Shown here piece by piece: positions 54,672-63,294 of a DNA stretch of 64,000 nt (positions within the stretch are counted from its first letter, which is position 1; each line of letters opens with the position of its first letter). The DNA lies in contig DGQF01000028.1 in assembly GCA_002389675.1 (NCBI GenBank), positions 1-64,000 on the forward strand. The letters run 5' to 3'. The notes below the pieces were generated by a model. It saw nothing but the letters and a program-made list of their open reading frames with translations, was not told the DNA's origin and did not search any database. This stretch comes from Gammaproteobacteria bacterium UBA4421. GTDB taxonomy: Bacteria; Pseudomonadota; Gammaproteobacteria; Pseudomonadales; Azotimanducaceae. Both the position numbers and the translations under genes were made by a program.

Positions 54672-56921
54672 ATGACAGACATTATAGACGAGCCTGATTT
54701 TGAACGGTTGCCGATGGAGGTTTATACCGAGCGAGCCTACCTAGATTACTCTATGTATGTGATTAACGACCGTGCGTTGCCACATATTGCTGATGGTCTT
54801 AAGCCCGTTCAGCGGCGCATCATTTACGCGATGAGTGAGTTGGGTCTTAACAGCCAGGCTAAATTCACAAAATCGGCGCGCACTGTTGGTGATGTGCTGG
54901 GGAAATTTCATCCCCATGGGGATTCAGCATGTTATGAAGCCATGGTGCATATGGCGCAACCGTTTTCATTCCGCTATCCGCTGGTGGATGGTCAGGGAAA
55001 CTGGGGTGCGCCGGATGATCCGAAGTCTTTCGCCGCAATGCGTTACACCGAGGCGCGTTTATCACGGTATGCCGACCTGCTGTTGGCAGAGTATCGCCAG
55101 GGTACGGTAGATTTTGCCGCTAATTTCGACGGCACGACTCAAGAGCCGCGGTTATTGCCGGCGCAATTGCCGTTTGTTCTGCTCAATGGGAGCACTGGCA
55201 TTGCGGTTGGGATGGCAACCGACATTCCACCGCACAACATCAATGAGGTCATATCTGCCTGCGTGCACATGTTGGATTCTCCGAAAGCGAGTGTGGTCGA
55301 TTTGATGACCCACATAAAAGGCCCCGATTTTCCAACGGACGCCAATATTATTTCCTCCGAACAAGAAATTCGCGAGGTTTACGAAACCGGGCGAGGCTCG
55401 ATCAAAGCGCGAGCGCGGTATCATATTGAAAATGGCGAAGTGATTGTAACGGCACTGCCTCATCAGGCATCACCGGCCAAAGTGCTGGAGCAGATTGCTC
55501 AGCAAATGAACGCAAAAAAATTACCCATGTTGGTTGATTTGCGTGACGAATCCGACCATGAAAACCCGACGCGATTAGCCTTGGTGCCTCGGTCTAATCG
55601 CGTCGATATGGAACGCTTGATGAGTCATCTGTTTTCGACGACGGATCTTGAGCGTAACTATCGGGTTAACCTCAATATCATTGGTCTTGATCAGCGGCCT
55701 GCGGTAAAAAGTTTGTCGGATATCATCAGCGAATGGTTGAAATATCGCCTAGATGTGGTGACACGGCGATTAAATTACCGGCTTGATAAGATTAATGAAA
55801 GGCTACACATCCTCTCAGGATTGCTGATCGCCTACCTGAATATCGATGAGGTCATTCGCATTGTGCGCGAAGCGGACAAACCGCGAGATGAGTTAATGTC
55901 GCGCTACGCTTTGACGGAGATTCAGGCCAATGCCATTTTGGATTTGCGTCTGCGTCAGTTGGCAAAGCTGGAGGAAATCAAGCTGACCACCGAGCGCGAC
56001 GAACTCAGTCAAGAGAAAGCGGAACTGGAGAAAATTCTGGGCTCGAAGATGCGCTTGAGGACATTGATTAAAAGAGAATTGTTGGCGATCGCCGATAACT
56101 ATGGTGATCCGCGGCGCTCTTTGATCATTCAAGTAGATGATGCGGTTGCGTTCACTGATGAAGATTTGCTCACCAATGAACCAGTAACCGTGGTTTTGTC
56201 CGAGAAAGGCTGGGTGCGGGCCGCAAAAGGTCATGAGGTAGACCCGCAGGAGCTGAGTTTTCGCAGTGGTGACGGTTTTGCTCTTGCCGCGCGCGGGCGG
56301 ACCAATGAAGCCCTGATATTTTTTGATTCGACCGGCCGAGCCTACAGTGTTGCACCTCATACATTGCCCTCTGCCCGTGGTCAGGGAGAGCCGTTGAGCG
56401 GACGGTTTAAACCGCCCTCTGGTGCCCGGTTTATTGGCATCGCCATGGGCTCGGTTGAGCTGAATTTATTGATGGCGTCAAATGCGGGGTTCGGTTTTGT
56501 CGGCCGGTTGGCCGATATGATCACAAAAAATAAGGCTGGAAAAGGGGTGTTGACTGTGCCCAGTGGTGGCGTTGCACTAATGCCCTGTGTATTTAGTCCA
56601 AGCGAGAAAGCAGAGGCACTGGTGGCGGCGGTTACCTCGCAAGGGCGACTGCTAGTTTTCCCGCTGAAAGACTTGCCAGAGCTGTCGCGGGGCAAAGGTA
56701 ATAAGCTCATTAATGTGCCATCAGCTGCGTTTAAATCAGGCGAAGAAACGATGGTATCGGTGGCCGTGATTCATGCGGGCGCAGACCTGCTGGTTCATGC
56801 GGGACAACGTCATTTGCGGATGAAGCGTAAGGACCTGCAACATTATTTGGGTGAACGCGCCCGGCGAGGACATAAATTGCCGCGAGGGTTCCAAAAAGCC
56901 GATCTACTAAGCGTTGAATAG
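54672..56921 (+). CDS. parC: DNA topoisomerase IV subunit A
   Basis: This is the DNA cleavage subunit of topoisomerase IV, 749 residues. The catalytic tyrosine is Y125 in [11 protein letters not shown]. The quinolone-determining region reads [11 protein letters not shown]85 and E89 correspond to the wild-type S80 and E84 of E. coli ParC, so no classical resistance change is present. Tower and coiled-coil domains follow ([12 protein letters not shown]), then a shortened C-terminal beta-pinwheel. It ends the cpdA-parE-parC run. A 13-bp palindrome lies just after the stop but has no T run. Confidence 0.98.
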   Translation: MTDIIDEPDFERLPMEVYTERAYLDYSMYVINDRALPHIADGLKPVQRRIIYAMSELGLNSQAKFTKSARTVGDVLGKFHPHGDSACYEAMVHMAQPFSFRYPLVDGQGNWGAPDDPKSFAAMRYTEARLSRYADLLLAEYRQGTVDFAANFDGTTQEPRLLPAQLPFVLLNGSTGIAVGMATDIPPHNINEVISACVHMLDSPKASVVDLMTHIKGPDFPTDANIISSEQEIREVYETGRGSIKARARYHIENGEVIVTALPHQASPAKVLEQIAQQMNAKKLPMLVDLRDESDHENPTRLALVPRSNRVDMERLMSHLFSTTDLERNYRVNLNIIGLDQRPAVKSLSDIISEWLKYRLDVVTRRLNYRLDKINERLHILSGLLIAYLNIDEVIRIVREADKPRDELMSRYALTEIQANAILDLRLRQLAKLEEIKLTTERDELSQEKAELEKILGSKMRLRTLIKRELLAIADNYGDPRRSLIIQVDDAVAFTDEDLLTNEPVTVVLSEKGWVRAAKGHEVDPQELSFRSGDGFALAARGRTNEALIFFDSTGRAYSVAPHTLPSARGQGEPLSGRFKPPSGARFIGIAMGSVELNLLMASNAGFGFVGRLADMITKNKAGKGVLTVPSGGVALMPCVFSPSEKAEALVAAVTSQGRLLVFPLKDLPELSRGKGNKLINVPSAAFKSGEETMVSVAVIHAGADLLVHAGQRHLRMKRKDLQHYLGERARRGHKLPRGFQKADLLSVE

Positions 56922-56967
56922 AGCTGGCAGGGCCTGCCCCAGCGCTGATGCCGATGGATTTGTCGGT

Positions 56968-58089
56968 TTAGGGTGTATTGAATCCGAGGATTAATTTAGC
57001 TTGGCTGCTGACCGTATCGGCTTGTTCGGCCGGTAGGCTGTGGATGGCGTAGATGGGTCTGACGGCCCCTAAGTCCTCGAGCAGAGGGTGTTGAAATTCC
57101 GTTGCCCACGTTTTTGTTGCCTCTTCGATTTGTGTATAGATCAGTTCATCGATCAGGACGACCGGCGCTTTTGCCAGTGTGGCCAGCGTCAGTAAGCTAT
57201 TGATGTCCGCCGTTTGCTCTAAGCTGTCGACTGAGAGCAGCGCTAGCTCGGCAGGTGAGCCGGGGCATTGCAGTGTGTTCAGGTAGCATCGAAATTCGCC
57301 GTGCGTCTCAAAATCGGTCAGTAACCTTTGCAACAAAAAGGCGGCATAGATGGCTTGCTCTGCGCTGACGGAACGCATATCTAACAAGACCATGATGCCT
57401 TTTTCCTGAAGTGCCACGGCCATGCCATCGTAAATGGCGCATACTTCTAAAGCCATGGTCATAGCATCTTCGATGGCGCTGGTTCGCAATTCCAGTGGCA
57501 AGGCCATTTGGTTATGTAAATTTAGGGTAAGCGCAAAGCTGGGTTGAGGTTTTGTTGCGATAGGGTCGGGTACCGAGACTATCGGCAGCGAGCGGTTGCC
57601 GCGAGAGGATATCTGCAGAATCCCAAGGCTCAAAAAGGGGCTAAATAAGAGGGTGGCAAGGGTGAGCAACCAACGGCCAACGGGCGTGGGTTTTGCAAAT
57701 GTTTCTGCGGCTAAAAAAATGCTGACGTAGCCGGAAATCGTGTCGTCTAGGGTAGCCGCTGCGGTGAATTTCAGGGGCGTTTGTGTGTTGCCGCTAACGG
57801 CAATGATGTTTTGATTCGGACTATAAAAAATAACACCGCTGACTTCAGGGTAGCGATGGACCATATTGGCAATGACCGCGAGTTGTATGTGCTCTGCCCT
57901 GAGCATCAGGCCCGCATTAGAATCTGCCAAGGTCTGAGTCAATGCCTTGCCATAACGAGTCATTTCCGATTGACTGGAGGTGGGTGCGGTCCAGATGAGA
58001 AGCAGGCTCACGCCGCAAAACGCGGTCGCCAGCAGCGCGGCAGGCAGCGTTGAGTGGTTGGGCTTAAGGCGTTTGAGCCATACCAGCAA
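56968..58089 (-). CDS. AhpA/YtjB-like membrane protein of unknown function
   Basis: The 373-residue protein has two membrane segments: about 16-34 (LPAALLATAFCGVSLLLIW) and 137-158 (GRWLLTLATLLFSPFLSLGIL). They enclose a periplasmic domain of about 100 residues, which contains the IAVSG...GYVSI strands seen in sensor domains. The cytoplasmic part (160-373) resembles no enzyme that I recognise; MALEVCAIYDGMAVALQEKGIMVLLD could be a ligand fold. There is no HAMP, kinase or methyl-accepting domain. Its position divergent from serB matches YtjB/AhpA in other gammaproteobacteria, which is the main basis of the name. Confidence 0.65.
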   Translation of the reverse strand: MLVWLKRLKPNHSTLPAALLATAFCGVSLLLIWTAPTSSQSEMTRYGKALTQTLADSNAGLMLRAEHIQLAVIANMVHRYPEVSGVIFYSPNQNIIAVSGNTQTPLKFTAAATLDDTISGYVSIFLAAETFAKPTPVGRWLLTLATLLFSPFLSLGILQISSRGNRSLPIVSVPDPIATKPQPSFALTLNLHNQMALPLELRTSAIEDAMTMALEVCAIYDGMAVALQEKGIMVLLDMRSVSAEQAIYAAFLLQRLLTDFETHGEFRCYLNTLQCPGSPAELALLSVDSLEQTADINSLLTLATLAKAPVVLIDELIYTQIEEATKTWATEFQHPLLEDLGAVRPIYAIHSLPAEQADTVSSQAKLILGFNTP

Positions 58090-58200
58090 AGAACTCTCAC
58101 AGGATTTGGCTGATGGTGGCGTAATCTAGCACACAAAAGCGCGGCCGAAAGCAGGATTAGGCATTAGAATATCGGTTTGATAGAAGAAGATTGAACGACT

Positions 58201-59439
58201 TTGGCAGAAGAACTCTTATTATTTAATGTGTCCGGACAAGACAAGCCGGGCTTGATGTCCCTTTTAACGGAGACCTTGGCCGAGGTCAACGCGCAGATAT
58301 TAGATATTGGGCAAGCGGTTATTCATGAGGATCTTGCGCTGGGTATCTTGGTGCGTGTGGATAGCGTGCATGCCGGTAATATCATCAAAGAGATTATGTT
58401 TAATGCGAATGCAGCCGGCGCTTCGGTGCGCATATCTAATGTCAGCCAAGAGAACCACCGGCTGTGGGTGGAAGCTTCTGGCAAGCCGCGGTACATCCTG
58501 ACACTACTGACTGCCGGTGACGGCAGTGCGGCTTTGCACGAGGCAAGCGCGCTCACTCACAAGGTTGGTTTGAATATTGACACGGTTCGAAGGTTAACGG
58601 ACCGTGGTGCAAAGGTTCGCGCAGATGTGCCCTCACGGCTGTGTGTTGAAATGCGAATGCGTGGTGCCGCGACCGATCTTGAGCACTTGCGAGTGGAGTT
58701 AATCGCCTCAGCGGAGAGGCTGAATTTTGATTTCAGTATTCAACAAGACACCGTTTTTCGGCGTAATCGTCGGCTAGTGGCGTTTGATATGGATTCCACG
58801 CTGATTATGGAGGAGGTGATTGATGAACTTGCCGTGCGCCATGGTGTTGGTGGTGAGGTGGCTAAAATTACTGCGCAAGCTATGGGCGGTGAAATCGATT
58901 TCAAGGAGAGTTTCAGGCGTCGCGCTGCGTTGCTCAAAGGCATGCCAGAGCAGACATTGGCAGAGGTGGCAGGCTGTGTGCAATTAAACCAGGGTGCCCA
59001 CCGCCTCATTCGCGCATTGCAACATTTCGGCTATAAAACTGCGGTGATCTCGGGTGGGTTCCAATATGTCGGTGATCAACTGCAGAAAGATTTGGGTATT
59101 GATTATGTATTTGCCAATACCTTAGAAATCAAAGGTGGCCGGATGACAGGTGAGGTTCAAGGGGAGATCATTGACGCCCAGCGCAAGGCCCACCTGCTGC
59201 GCGAAACCGCTGCGGTCGAGGGCATTGCGTTGCAGCAGACCATAGCCATTGGTGATGGCGCCAACGATTTGCCGATGCTCTCAAATGCAGGTTTGGGCGT
59301 CGCATTTCACGCGAAGCCCGCTGTGCGCGAGAGTGCCGCGCATGCAATTTCGAATTTTGGATTGGACGCGGTGCTGTATCTGATTGGCTTTTCTGATCGG
59401 GATATTGGTCAGGCGCTGGGGGACGATCATAGGTTGTAG
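58201..59439 (+). CDS. serB: Phosphoserine phosphatase
   Basis: This HAD-family enzyme performs the last step of serine synthesis. The 412-residue protein is the long form: two N-terminal ACT-like domains (about 1-170; FNVSGQDKPGLMSLLTE) and a C-terminal HAD domain. D196 and D198 of AFDMDSTLI are the nucleophile and acid; VISGGFQYVGDQL and GDGANDLPML are motifs II and III. The start is TTG 58201, an uncommon codon, directly before the conserved ACT start. The ACT domains suggest serine or glycine control. It ends 10 bp from the convergent fimX-like gene. Confidence 0.96.
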   Translation: MAEELLLFNVSGQDKPGLMSLLTETLAEVNAQILDIGQAVIHEDLALGILVRVDSVHAGNIIKEIMFNANAAGASVRISNVSQENHRLWVEASGKPRYILTLLTAGDGSAALHEASALTHKVGLNIDTVRRLTDRGAKVRADVPSRLCVEMRMRGAATDLEHLRVELIASAERLNFDFSIQQDTVFRRNRRLVAFDMDSTLIMEEVIDELAVRHGVGGEVAKITAQAMGGEIDFKESFRRRAALLKGMPEQTLAEVAGCVQLNQGAHRLIRALQHFGYKTAVISGGFQYVGDQLQKDLGIDYVFANTLEIKGGRMTGEVQGEIIDAQRKAHLLRETAAVEGIALQQTIAIGDGANDLPMLSNAGLGVAFHAKPAVRESAAHAISNFGLDAVLYLIGFSDRDIGQALGDDHRL

Positions 59440-59449
59440 TGCTCTGTAT

Positions 59450-61534
59450 TTAGTCACTACTGAAATCGTAATCCATGCGCGCGGAGGGCTCTTGTACGTA
59501 ATGGCCCTGAATATAGTTTGCGCCTGCTTGCCATAACGTAGACAAGATTTTTGCATTCTCGACCATGGGCACGATGGTGAGTTTACCTGCTGCCTGTAAC
59601 TTTTTGATGCGCGCTGTGATCTGCGCAGTTGCGCCCCGCTCCGTTTGGAGTTGTGTCACCAATGAACCATCGAGTTTGACCATGTCTACCGGCAACTGGC
59701 GCAGCGTTGCAAACGGGTCCTCGATCAAGCCAAAACGAGATAGAGAGGCGCGGCTGTGCAGCTTGCGCAGTTCTTCGATAAAGACACGCGTTTGACGTAG
59801 GTTCTTGGTCGCATCTTTTTCTGTGATTTGATAAATCACCGCATCACTAGGCAGGCGCGCGGCTTTCAATACCAGTTGGTGCCACTGAATAAACTCAGGA
59901 TCGGTCACACTGTTACTGGTCAGGTTAATCGTAAGTCGGGTGGTCATCCCCTTGGCACGGTGGGCCGAGAGCATTTTGATCGATTGCATGATGACCCAAC
60001 GATCAATTTGCCCCGCCACTTCATTGTCAATGGCTGCTTGTAGAAAGCGCTCTGGTTCAATGGGCTGCGCGGTGTCGTCGGTCATGCGCAAAAAGACCTC
60101 GTAGTGCTCCTCTGTATCACCTCGCAAACTAATGATTGGCTGGAATAAAAGGATGAATTTCTGGTGGTCAATGGCGTCAGTGATTTGGCGAAGAATGATC
60201 CGGACGTTGTCTTTGCTCTGGGGGTCTTTGCCTTTTGTGGAAACGGGAATGTGCACAAGATTTGCGTTTTGGGCGGCCCGCATATCCATCAGATCAGCAA
60301 ACGCTGCGTCAAGGGTGCGAGTGGTGCTCCCATGGTCGGACAAAGCCGCACCGCTGATGGTCGCGCTTGAGCGGATGGCTTGATTTTGTGCTTTGTAACT
60401 CTGCTCGCTGATTGCTTTGCGCATGTCTTCGGCGACGGAACAAATATTGTGATAACTCTCTGCCGTCGTGGCGATCACACCTTGATGGCTGCTGATCAAT
60501 AATGTTGGTGTTTGATCCGTTATTGGATCGAGGTGTTGCCAAATTTTGCGACAAAGGGCCTCTGCATCAATCAAACCGTGGGTGCCGCACAGGTTTTGGT
60601 GATCATCCAGCCCGATAGCCAGAATATATCCTTGGCGGTCGGTATTTTTGAACAAGCGCTCTGCAGCGGCGATGAATTCAGTTAGGGAAGATTTGTCTGT
60701 TGTCTCCTCGACCACCGCACCAGGCTGGCGGGTAACCATTGCAGCGCTGGGTGTTGTGCCTTTTTTTGGAACAACAGAGATTTGCAGACAAGCTTCTCCG
60801 TCGAGCTGTGCCTGATTAATCAGCATTCGACCGACAAGCGGGGCATCAGTGGTGGTTTTGCTTTGAAAGGTCAAGGCGGCTGATTTTTCCCCTTTGCGCA
60901 GCGCTTTGAATTTGCTCCGCAGCTCTGTACCGCTGCTGGAAGACAACAAGTCGATAAGCGGTTCCCCGGATAGATCTTCAACACGCTCGTAGCCAAACAG
61001 GTTCAGGTAAGTGCGGTTGGCGTGAATATGAATGCCGTCCTGCAGATAGGCGACAGCCGTTTTATGGTCATCGCGAAGTGTTCGAAAACGTTCCTCTGAA
61101 TGTTTCAGGGCATGGCGCATTTGGGTGAAACGATAGTGGTGGCAAACATGCGCAAGCTCGCGTTTGACCACAAGTACAAATTGTTCGATTTGATCGGCGT
61201 AAATGACATCCGTTGCGCCCATTGACATTGTTGCAGCCGTTTGGATACAGGTTGGTGCGCTGGCTGATCGCGTGGGCGCCACAACAATAATCGGTGTATG
61301 GGGTTTCTGTTCTCGCAGTCGGGGTAAGCAGGTTTGAAGATGTTCAAAAGCGTGTGTTAGGACCACAAGATCACAGCGGGGATCTTCGATTAGTGCATCA
61401 ACTGCAGTCAACGGCGTGTCCACAGCCAGCTCGGTTGTGATGCCCGCCGCGCCCAAGGCCGCCTCCAGCGTATGGATGGTAGGTTCTGATTTTGGGGCAA
61501 TCAAAAAACAAAGGGGTGAATGATTTACCGACAT
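59450..61534 (-). CDS. fimX: FimX-like protein: REC-like, PAS, degenerate GGDEF and degenerate EAL domains
   Basis: The 694-residue cytoplasmic protein has an N-terminal receiver-like domain (1-125), a PAS domain (about 145-255, YLQDGIHIHANRTYLNLFGYE), a GGDEF-like domain without the GGDEF sequence (about 295-420) and an EAL-like domain (about 435-690). EAL reads EVF, and the DDFGTGYSS loop that holds catalytic aspartates reads SRFGLIEDP. QPI, INLTSN, ITEKD, VKLDG and QGHYVQEP remain, so c-di-GMP binding without hydrolysis is expected. P. aeruginosa fimX also lies beside serB and controls type IV pili. ATG 61534 has CGGA upstream; the frame opens at 61585. Confidence 0.85.
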   Translation of the reverse strand: MSVNHSPLCFLIAPKSEPTIHTLEAALGAAGITTELAVDTPLTAVDALIEDPRCDLVVLTHAFEHLQTCLPRLREQKPHTPIIVVAPTRSASAPTCIQTAATMSMGATDVIYADQIEQFVLVVKRELAHVCHHYRFTQMRHALKHSEERFRTLRDDHKTAVAYLQDGIHIHANRTYLNLFGYERVEDLSGEPLIDLLSSSSGTELRSKFKALRKGEKSAALTFQSKTTTDAPLVGRMLINQAQLDGEACLQISVVPKKGTTPSAAMVTRQPGAVVEETTDKSSLTEFIAAAERLFKNTDRQGYILAIGLDDHQNLCGTHGLIDAEALCRKIWQHLDPITDQTPTLLISSHQGVIATTAESYHNICSVAEDMRKAISEQSYKAQNQAIRSSATISGAALSDHGSTTRTLDAAFADLMDMRAAQNANLVHIPVSTKGKDPQSKDNVRIILRQITDAIDHQKFILLFQPIISLRGDTEEHYEVFLRMTDDTAQPIEPERFLQAAIDNEVAGQIDRWVIMQSIKMLSAHRAKGMTTRLTINLTSNSVTDPEFIQWHQLVLKAARLPSDAVIYQITEKDATKNLRQTRVFIEELRKLHSRASLSRFGLIEDPFATLRQLPVDMVKLDGSLVTQLQTERGATAQITARIKKLQAAGKLTIVPMVENAKILSTLWQAGANYIQGHYVQEPSARMDYDFSSD

Positions 61535-61590
61535 ATATCCGTTTTCGATCGAAGCCGTCTCCAGTGGTGTGCTACGGGCACGCACGGCGT

Positions 61591-63264
61591 TTATTGCCTT
61601 TGATCGATATCCTCTTTGGTGATGGTTGGCTGACCGTCTATGGTGCTGTCGGCGCGCCTGTTTTCCAAGTAACCATCCAGCATACGGAACGAGAACTGGT
61701 TAATAGTTTCTGTTTTTAAGTAGGGTTCTAGCAGTTGTCCGGTGGTTTGTATGCCCTGACGTTGGATATTGATTTTCTGTCGCTCAAAAAAAGGTAGGCA
61801 GGGAGTGATGAGCGTGGCGGGTTGTTTTAGAGCGTCAATTTTTGGCAGCAAGAGCCCCCGGGTGTAGTCGGTTGGGCCGCCTTTTTTTTGAATGGCGCGC
61901 ACGGCCACGGGTATCGCGCGAGGTGATAGTAATTCGACGCCTACGCTAATAGCGGCGTCAAGTTGACGCAGCCAGCGAATAACCGCGACGCTCCAACGCG
62001 CGGCATTTTCTTCGCGCACACCTATGATTTCACCGACATTGGCGTTGATGGGCAAAGAACCGTTAAATTCAAATTTGTAGCCGCTCGGGCTGGTATTTAA
62101 GGCAACGGTTTGATGGTGATTAAAAGGGGTGTGGGCCAATGTGCTGGTAGGCGCTTCGCCCAGTCCAAAGGCAACCTCTAAAAAAGGGTTGATTTCTCGC
62201 CGTAAAAACTTGGCGGTGTTTGAGATCTGGTTTTCAAATAAGGTGCCGCCAGAAAGATAATAGTGTGTCGCTTCCAGACCAAACGCAATATGCACCGGCA
62301 GCTGGGTTTGCGAACGGGTGAAATGACGAGGTTGCATGATACTCCAAGCTTCCATCAAGTGGCGCAGCAAAGGTGTTGTAATACCCTTTGATATGCTTAT
62401 TTGCGTGCTGTTATTGTCAAGGCAGGCATCTAGTTCCTGAATGAGTAGGTTGGTCTGCAGTGCTCTGGGATCCGTTAGATTTTGAGCCAGCTGTTTATAC
62501 TGAGGCCCTGCGTTGCTCCGCAGGTCCACGATAAAACAAGCGCCGCGAGTGTCTCGTGTCAGACTTGCGTGAAACGCCCAGGTTTCGAAGCTATTGAACA
62601 TCAATGCAAGCTGGGTATGACTCAACTGATTGGGCTTGCAGGTCGCTAACAACAATGCCCGTAAATAACACCCTTGGATATCCAGTTTGAGGGATTGGTG
62701 GTTTTCATCGTCGGGGAAAGTAAAGCGTTTGAGTTTTAGCTCTTCAGCTAAACGAAACAGCTCGTTGAAATCCCGCCAAAAATCTACGGGTGGGCTCGCG
62801 TAGAATTGTAGGCTGCGCAATAAAATACGAGAGAGATCTGAAATGAGCCTATGCAGTGCTGCAGGAAGGGTTAAGGAATCCGCAGAGGGGTTCTTTGCAA
62901 ACGAATCGATTGCACTTAACGCGACGGCTTTATAGCCGTTAGTAAGACTTAACAGCAGGTGTCTGGCTTGATTGCTGCGTTCGGATCGATATTGGGATGC
63001 CGCGTTGCGGTCGAGGCGCGAGCAGGTGTAGTGGACCAAAGGCCTGATGGCTTCTAAAAAAGCGAACTTTTCTGCGGCCGGCGCAATAAGCTGCGCAAGT
63101 TCAGCAGTTGCCCGTTTGAGCTGTATTTCGTTTTCGGCCGCATTAACCAGCGGTAAGTTTGTGGCCCACTCAGTAATGGCAGCCGCGTTGGGCTGGGCAA
63201 AACTCAACTCACGGAGTTGCGGGGGCGTCTCTTCCAAGCAGGTGTCAATCATGCGGACCAGCAT
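61591..63264 (-). CDS. Uncharacterised protein upstream of fimX
   Basis: The 557-residue soluble protein is mostly helical for 330 residues (residues 1-330, with repeated L-x-x-L and A-E-x-A patterns). It is then strand-rich: GLEATHYYLSGGTLFE, SPSGYKFEFNGSLPINANVGEIIGVREE and WSVAVIRWLRQLDAAISVGVELLSPRA. The last two segments recall a PilZ-like barrel end, and I recall a similar gene next to fimX in Pseudomonas (PA4958). I do not see the classical RxxxR plus D/NxSxxG pair, so c-di-GMP binding is unproven. It lies 30 bp after epmB and 56 bp before fimX on the same strand, which suggests joint expression. Confidence 0.7.
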   Translation of the reverse strand: MLVRMIDTCLEETPPQLRELSFAQPNAAAITEWATNLPLVNAAENEIQLKRATAELAQLIAPAAEKFAFLEAIRPLVHYTCSRLDRNAASQYRSERSNQARHLLLSLTNGYKAVALSAIDSFAKNPSADSLTLPAALHRLISDLSRILLRSLQFYASPPVDFWRDFNELFRLAEELKLKRFTFPDDENHQSLKLDIQGCYLRALLLATCKPNQLSHTQLALMFNSFETWAFHASLTRDTRGACFIVDLRSNAGPQYKQLAQNLTDPRALQTNLLIQELDACLDNNSTQISISKGITTPLLRHLMEAWSIMQPRHFTRSQTQLPVHIAFGLEATHYYLSGGTLFENQISNTAKFLRREINPFLEVAFGLGEAPTSTLAHTPFNHHQTVALNTSPSGYKFEFNGSLPINANVGEIIGVREENAARWSVAVIRWLRQLDAAISVGVELLSPRAIPVAVRAIQKKGGPTDYTRGLLLPKIDALKQPATLITPCLPFFERQKINIQRQGIQTTGQLLEPYLKTETINQFSFRMLDGYLENRRADSTIDGQPTITKEDIDQRQ

Positions 63265-63294
63265 ACGCCAATTGGAGCCGCATAATGCGACGAT

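Noticed and set aside
56926-56938. GGCAGGGCCTGCC palindrome just after parC, as a terminator
   Set aside because: The stem is 5 bp and no T run follows on either strand.
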